Shown one piece after another: positions 59,551 to 64,000 of a stretch of DNA of 64,000 bases. The notes below the pieces were generated by a model. The model had not been told where the DNA came from. It ran no database searches and saw nothing but the letters and a program-made list of their open reading frames with translations. The stretch is taken from NCBI GenBank assembly GCA_002151545.1, contig CP021237.1, positions 5,456,001 to 5,520,000 on the forward strand, in the 5' to 3' direction. Position 1 is the stretch's first letter; each line of letters begins with the position of its first letter. Both the position numbers and the translations under genes were made by a program. Source of the stretch: Sphingobacteriaceae bacterium GW460-11-11-14-LB5 (lineage in GTDB: Bacteria > Bacteroidota > Bacteroidia > Sphingobacteriales > Sphingobacteriaceae).

Positions 59551-60032
59551 TGGAACAAAATGTAATTGATGCTTCTGGTTTACTGGCCATTTCTACGCGT
59601 TTGCAGAGGCTGAGCGATCAGATCCGTAAAGATGGCCTGTTAATTTATAAAGCCTTTGGAATCGATTTTCAACCTAAATGGTTTCCTGTGCTCTATACTT
59701 TATATAAAAAATCGACCATGAGTGTAGTTTCCCTCTCTGATGAAATTGGTTATGCACATCCATCAACCATCAGTTTATTGAAAGAGCTGGAGAAAGAGAA
59801 ACTGATCCGTTCTAAAAAAGACAAGGTTGATACGCGTAAACGTTTGGTTGAGCTCACCGAAAAGGGATCTGCACTTCTTGCTACGATGGAACCCGTTTGG
59901 GAAGTGATTATTAAAGCCACAGCCGATATTACCAATACACAGAATAACTTAATGAAAGCCATAAATGAGGTTGAAGCCACATTAAAGGAAAAAAGCTTTC
60001 TGCAAAGAGCAGAGGTTTATATGAAAAAATGA
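59550..60032 (+). CDS. MarR-family transcriptional regulator
   Basis: A 160-residue winged-HTH regulator. HTH at about residues 50-105: MSVVSLSDEIGYAHPSTIS, LLKELEKEKLIRSKKDKVDTRKRLVELT with the wing Asp-x-Arg (DTRKR). Overlaps the GNAT gene by one base. The operator in its own promoter predicts autorepression relieved by a small ligand. Confidence 0.92.
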   Translation: MEQNVIDASGLLAISTRLQRLSDQIRKDGLLIYKAFGIDFQPKWFPVLYTLYKKSTMSVVSLSDEIGYAHPSTISLLKELEKEKLIRSKKDKVDTRKRLVELTEKGSALLATMEPVWEVIIKATADITNTQNNLMKAINEVEATLKEKSFLQRAEVYMKK

Positions 60033-60081
60033 TTGACTGATTGAATTTTGGCTGGCAAGAAAGGTTAATCAATGATTTTGC

Positions 60082-60089
60082 TATTTTTG
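60082..60089 (+). promoter_or_regulatory. -7 element of the YejK-like gene
   Basis: TATTTTTG fits TAnnTTTG and ends 5 bases before the ATG at 60095, predicting a leaderless or nearly leaderless mRNA and excluding a TTG start at 60041. Confidence 0.45.
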
Positions 60090-60094
60090 CCCCT

Positions 60095-61153
60095 ATGATT
60101 TCATTTTTCGAGGCTTCACTTAAGCAACTTTCTATCCACCATACAGGCAATAAACTGCTTGAAGAGTATTACAAATTATCTGATGCGCCTTTAAAAATTG
60201 ATGATGAAGTGTTGGGAAACCTGTTAATGCAGTATTTCTTAAAACCTTTCGAAAAAGTGAATGAAGTCTACCGTTTTTATCATCCCAACGATAATCTTGA
60301 ATTGAATGAAGTATTTCATTTCGTTCATGAAATTTTCGAAAACAACGAACTTTTTCACGAAGATTCGCAACAACTCGCCAAACATTTATACGATGTAGCC
60401 AATCATCCAAAAATTAAATCGGGAGAGTTGTATGTGGCTTATTTCGAAAAAGTGCAGATAGAAGGTGAACAGCTGGATGTTGTTGGGGTTTTCAAATCTG
60501 AAACAAAAGATACCTACTTAAAAGTTTATCCTGAACAGGATGGCTTTAATGTAAGTTACGAGCAAGAAGCCATCAGCATTAACAAGCTGGATAAAGGATG
60601 TCTGATTTTTAATGTAGATCGGGAGGAAGGGTACAAAGTTGTGGTATTGGATCAATCGAAGAGCAGCAACGACTCTGCCGTTTACTGGAAAGATGAATTC
60701 TTAAAACTGAAAATCAGGAACGATAGTTATAACCAGACCAATAATGTGTTGGGGGTTTATAAAAACTTCGTCACACAAAAGCTGGATGATGATTACGAAA
60801 TCAGCAAAGCCGATAAAATTGATCTGTTAAACCGTTCGATGAAATATTTCAAAGAGAAAGAAACTTTTGATATTGAAGAATTTGGTAACGAAGTAATTGG
60901 CAATGCCGAAGGAATAGAATCGTTCAAAAATTACAAAAAAAACTATGAGCAGGAGTTCGAAAGCCCGATAGCTGATCACTTTGAAATCGCCGAATCTGCC
61001 GTAAAAAAACAAGCCCGTGCTTATAAAAGCGTATTAAAACTGGATAAGAACTTCCACATCTATATCCATGGCAATAAAGATATGATCGAAAAAGGTTACG
61101 ATGATGATAAATCGATGAACTTTTACAAGGTATATTTTAGGGAAGAAGAGTAG
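60095..61153 (+). CDS. Nucleoid-associated protein, YejK/NdpA-like
   Basis: A 352-residue protein with the NA37 (NdpA/YejK) layout: LSIHHTGNKL start, LLMQYFLKPF, the middle GELYVAYFEKVQIEGEQLDVVGVFKSE with DTYLKVYPE, then KDEFLKLK...NDSYNQTNNVLGVYKNFV and SMNFYKVYFREE at the end. YejK in E. coli is found with the nucleoid; the mechanism is unclear. The Bacteroidota members lack any catalytic motif I can see. Confidence 0.85.
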   Translation: MISFFEASLKQLSIHHTGNKLLEEYYKLSDAPLKIDDEVLGNLLMQYFLKPFEKVNEVYRFYHPNDNLELNEVFHFVHEIFENNELFHEDSQQLAKHLYDVANHPKIKSGELYVAYFEKVQIEGEQLDVVGVFKSETKDTYLKVYPEQDGFNVSYEQEAISINKLDKGCLIFNVDREEGYKVVVLDQSKSSNDSAVYWKDEFLKLKIRNDSYNQTNNVLGVYKNFVTQKLDDDYEISKADKIDLLNRSMKYFKEKETFDIEEFGNEVIGNAEGIESFKNYKKNYEQEFESPIADHFEIAESAVKKQARAYKSVLKLDKNFHIYIHGNKDMIEKGYDDDKSMNFYKVYFREEE

Positions 61154-61155
61154 GG

Positions 61156-61225
61156 TTTAGTCCTCAGTCCGTAGTCTTCAGTCCAAAGTCGACTCATGAC
61201 TCAAGACTACGGACTGAGGACTAAA
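61156..61225. terminator. Long palindrome between convergent genes
   Basis: A 23-bp perfect inverted repeat: 61156-61178 (TTTAGTCCTCAGTCC...) and 61203-61225. The 24-base loop has further AGTC/GACT repeats. The right arm overlaps the DUF58 stop codon region. Low-complexity origin is likely, with a terminator-like function. Confidence 0.65.
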
Positions 61226-62567
61226 TCCTCTGCTGTGCTTTTAAGGCCAGGTACTGATTAATTACATTAACCGTAAGCTTTTGTGGCGGGGTAAGGATGG
61301 CCAATATGCCATGTTTGTTTAGCTCTTTTACCATTAGTTTTTTCTCGTAGATAAATTTTTCAGCAATGGTTTTGTGGTAAATTCCTTCTACGTCTTTAGC
61401 AGGTTCTGTGCTTAATTCTTTTAATTCGGTATTTTCGAAAAATACAACCACCAGTAAGTGATATTTGGCAATTCTTTTTAAATAAGGTAATTGCCTTTGC
61501 AGGGCAGATAAACTTTCGAAATTGGTAAAGAAAACCAAAAGACCGCGTTGCTTTACTACGGAACGTACTGCCGAATACAATGCCTCGAGATTACTCTCCA
61601 GGTATCTTGTTTTTTCTTTATAAAGTACATTCATAATGCTACCCAGCTGCGAAGCTTTACGATCTGCAGTCACAATGGATCCTATATTTTCGGAGATGGT
61701 AATTAAACCGGCTTTATCTTCCTTCAGCATGGCCACCTTCGAAAGGGCAACCGTGGCATTTATGGCATAATCGAGCAGGCTCAATCCTTCAAAAGGCATG
61801 CGCATTACGCGTGATTTATCAATAACGCAATAAATATTCTGCGATTTCTCATCCGTATAGGTATTAACCATTAAACTGCCTTTTCTGGCTGTAGCTTTCC
61901 AGTTAATGGTACGGATATCGTCGCCGCCAACATAATTTTTGATCTGGTCAAACTCGCTGCTTTGCCCAACCTTTCTGATTTTTTTAATTCCGAATTCTGT
62001 TAAATAGCGTGAAGCAGCTAGTAATTCGTACTGACCAAGATTAATAAAAGAAGGATAAACCGGTAGAATTTTAGCGCCATCAAAATTGTATCGGCGGCTA
62101 ATCAAACCCAGCGGCGAACTAATATATGCCCTGATGAATCCAAAATCATACTCGCCGCGTTTAGTTGGCCTTAGATTGTAGTGGATCGACTTAACTTCAG
62201 CAGATTTTAGGTGAAGTTTAAAATCTTTATCCCGCAGTTGAAACTGAAAAGGTACCTCATCAATCACCCTGGCATTTACACCAAAACCATAACTGTTCCT
62301 GATTTCGATTTGTATCGGATTTTCATCGCCATTACTCAAACGTTTCGAGGTAATTCTTTTGGCCGCAATCCCTTGGTTGTTTCGATATAGCATAAAAATA
62401 TCGATAAAAAATAAAACAAGTACAGCACCGGTGGCTATTTCAGGGATATCGCCCAACCAGGCAAAAAAGAACTTCAGCAAAAAGAGCACAATGCAGCACC
62501 CTAAGGCCGCAAATAAGCGATCGGTTAGGAATAGATTGGTGTAATATTGCTGAAAGAATTTTTTCAA
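61221..62567 (-). CDS. DUF58 domain-containing protein
   Basis: A 448-residue protein with two N-terminal membrane segments (about 17-55), a beta-rich middle and the DUF58 domain from about 195-280 (YVGGDDIRTINWKATARKGSLMVNTYTDE) followed by a von Willebrand A-like fold with the degenerate MIDAS start VIDKSRVMR. It acts with the MoxR ATPase encoded just upstream in such operons (metallochaperone or complex-assembly roles in the MoxR system). No catalytic residues are known. Confidence 0.9.
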   Translation of the reverse strand: MKKFFQQYYTNLFLTDRLFAALGCCIVLFLLKFFFAWLGDIPEIATGAVLVLFFIDIFMLYRNNQGIAAKRITSKRLSNGDENPIQIEIRNSYGFGVNARVIDEVPFQFQLRDKDFKLHLKSAEVKSIHYNLRPTKRGEYDFGFIRAYISSPLGLISRRYNFDGAKILPVYPSFINLGQYELLAASRYLTEFGIKKIRKVGQSSEFDQIKNYVGGDDIRTINWKATARKGSLMVNTYTDEKSQNIYCVIDKSRVMRMPFEGLSLLDYAINATVALSKVAMLKEDKAGLITISENIGSIVTADRKASQLGSIMNVLYKEKTRYLESNLEALYSAVRSVVKQRGLLVFFTNFESLSALQRQLPYLKRIAKYHLLVVVFFENTELKELSTEPAKDVEGIYHKTIAEKFIYEKKLMVKELNKHGILAILTPPQKLTVNVINQYLALKAQQRI

Positions 62568-62649
62568 TGTTGTTTAATCGGTTAATTATTTAAACTGGTT
62601 AACTGTTAATTGCCAACTGTAAACTGAAAATTGGCAACTGATAACTGAA

Positions 62650-63627
62650 CTACCTCGGTACTTCAATTTTTTTAATAATCTGGTTAACAATGTCGCTTGT
62701 GGTTAATCCCTCCATTTCCTTTTCAGGTGATAATAATATCCGGTGCGCCAATACAGGCCCTGCAACGGCAATAATATCTTCAGGTGTAACAAAATCGCGG
62801 TTTTGAATCGCAGCAAAGGCTTTTGCACTGTGTACAATGGCTAGCGATGCCCTTGGCGAAGCCCCCAGGTAAAGTGATGAATTGTTCCGGGTTTCATTTA
62901 CGATTTTGGCGATAAACTCCAATAATTTTGGCTCTACAAATAAATTGCGGATGATTGCCCTGGCTCCTTGTATCTGTTGAACAGATAATACTGCTTTCAC
63001 TTCGTCTAATAATGTTTTATTCACTAAAGTGTGCTGCGCCATCAAAATTGCAGTTTCCTCTTCCAATGAAGGGTATTTAACCTCTATTTTGAATAAAAAC
63101 CTATCCAGTTGGGCCTCAGGCAGGCGATATGTTCCTTCCTGTTCAATCGGGTTCTGTGTGGCCAATACCATAAAAGGTTCATCCATAATATAGGTGTGGC
63201 CGTCAATAGTTACCTGGCGCTCTTCCATTACCTCGAACAAGGCCGATTGGGTTTTTGCAGGTGCACGGTTAATCTCATCAACCAGAATAATATTGCCAAA
63301 AATAGGGCCTTTCCTAAATTCGAAATCTCCTGTTTTGGTATTAAATATCGGGGTTCCTAAAACATCCGATGGCATTAAATCGGGCGTAAACTGCACCCTC
63401 GAAAATTGTGCATCTATCGATTTTGCAAGCAACTTTGCGCTAAGTGTTTTGGCTACTCCCGGTACACCCTCAATTAAGATGTGCCCATCGGCAAGCAAAC
63501 CAACAATTAAGAAATCAATAACCTGTTTTTGGCCGATAATGATATTTCCAAGTACATTTCTGATCTGATTTACCGCTTCATTTAAGGCGCTTAAATCGGT
63601 ACGTGGGTTAAACTGTTCTTGTTCCAT
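62650..63627 (-). CDS. MoxR-family AAA+ ATPase
   Basis: A 325-residue ATPase: Walker A GVPGVAKT, Walker B ILVDEINRAPAKTQSALFEVMEE, sensor 1 VLATQNPIEQEGTYRLPEAQLDRF, sensor 2 in LGASPRASLAIV. MoxR proteins act as chaperones activating VWA-domain partners; here the DUF58 protein downstream is the likely partner. Start overlaps the end of the upstream gene by 20 bases. Confidence 0.95.
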   Translation of the reverse strand: MEQEQFNPRTDLSALNEAVNQIRNVLGNIIIGQKQVIDFLIVGLLADGHILIEGVPGVAKTLSAKLLAKSIDAQFSRVQFTPDLMPSDVLGTPIFNTKTGDFEFRKGPIFGNIILVDEINRAPAKTQSALFEVMEERQVTIDGHTYIMDEPFMVLATQNPIEQEGTYRLPEAQLDRFLFKIEVKYPSLEEETAILMAQHTLVNKTLLDEVKAVLSVQQIQGARAIIRNLFVEPKLLEFIAKIVNETRNNSSLYLGASPRASLAIVHSAKAFAAIQNRDFVTPEDIIAVAGPVLAHRILLSPEKEMEGLTTSDIVNQIIKKIEVPR

Positions 63628-64000
63628 TGCTTTGCGTATTTTTATAAAACTGTTCTATACTTTCGTTTAAATTAATCAATTGGGTATCGCTTAAATCGCC
63701 CATGGTTGGTGTTTGCATAAAATGTTTGGTCAGGGTTTTGGCCAAGGCTTCATTAATGCCTGTTTTCTCCATCAGTACCTGAGCAAATTTGCTGTCGATA
63801 TCGTTGGTTTTTAGATAATATCGGGCCCTCAAGTACTCCATAAAGTAATTGATCTTTTTAAGGGCAATATCGAGGTTGTTGCGTTCGTGATAATAAACGC
63901 TGCCAACTACATTAACAAAAGCAAGTGAAGAATTGGTCAGCGGATCGGCTATCGGGATAATTCTTTGCCTGCGTTTAATGTCGTACAAAACAAAAATGAT
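63608..64000 (-). CDS. DUF4350-family membrane protein, 5' end outside window
   Basis: The frame is open from the window edge (bases 64000 down), so this is the C-terminal part (about 130 residues) of a longer protein. It starts with the end of a hydrophobic segment (IIFVLYDIKRRQRIIP) and continues as a cytoplasmic helical tail with an FMEYLRARYYLKTNDID segment. Overlap with moxR and the order DUF4350-MoxR-DUF58 are typical of Bacteroidota. The TTG at 63988 is not the true start. Confidence 0.75.
   Translation of the reverse strand: MIFVLYDIKRRQRIIPIADPLTNSSLAFVNVVGSVYYHERNNLDIALKKINYFMEYLRARYYLKTNDIDSKFAQVLMEKTGINEALAKTLTKHFMQTPTMGDLSDTQLINLNESIEQFYKNTQSNGTRTV

Overview
The window looks like chromosome from a Bacteroidota bacterium, most likely family Sphingobacteriaceae and probably Pedobacter or a close relative (inference). 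The basis is: TssD-type Hcp proteins of the Bacteroidota type VI secretion system (T6SSiii), a SusC-style TonB receptor with an N-terminal carboxypeptidase-like domain, LytS/LytTR regulators, a DUF5687 ABC module, DUF4350-MoxR-DUF58 genes, and repeated -7 promoter elements of the form TAnnTTTG. No rRNA, tRNA or CRISPR array was recognised.

Bases 1-12,611 are an accessory T6SS island. It has three unrecognised genes (the first cut by the window edge), two tssD genes, a lipoprotein plus Tae4-like amidase pair, vgrG, an unknown gene, a PAAR-like/Hint/nuclease effector, its probable immunity gene, a decayed gene and two more orphan, possibly immunity, genes. The sheath and baseplate genes are not in the window.

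Bases 12,666-24,502 carry a LysR regulator divergent from hutH-hutU (first two steps of histidine breakdown), a multi-PAS histidine kinase, a LysR regulator divergent from an mdaB/ygiN-like quinone pair, an RhtA-like exporter, a Cu/Zn superoxide dismutase lipoprotein and an ExbD protein. Bases 24,810-28,354 form a compact peptide-export locus: a double-glycine precursor peptide, an HlyD-like adaptor and a C39-peptidase ABC exporter. An IS110-family element follows. It appears to have landed inside a host intergenic repeat whose uninterrupted copy lies at 46,085-46,357, and its upstream non-coding end contains a long hairpin that may belong to a bridge RNA.

Bases 30,221-45,886 are mainly housekeeping: metK with a probable SAM-II riboswitch leader, a lipid kinase, SUI1, a LytS/LytTR pair followed by a small membrane protein and a membrane-tethered LytTR protein, hisS, a methyltransferase, an MHS-type transporter, a long direct repeat, rarA, an ABC module and an OmpA lipoprotein. 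Bases 46,527-64,000 hold an oxidoreductase, an M90 peptidase, a GntR-linked ABC operon, an old yellow enzyme, a TonB receptor with a His/Cys-rich small protein, a TlpA-like thioredoxin, a GNAT-MarR operon with a clear palindromic operator, a YejK-like protein and the DUF58-MoxR-DUF4350 operon, the last gene cut by the window edge.

Many spacers are filled with short palindromes and degenerate phrase-like repeats instead of genes.
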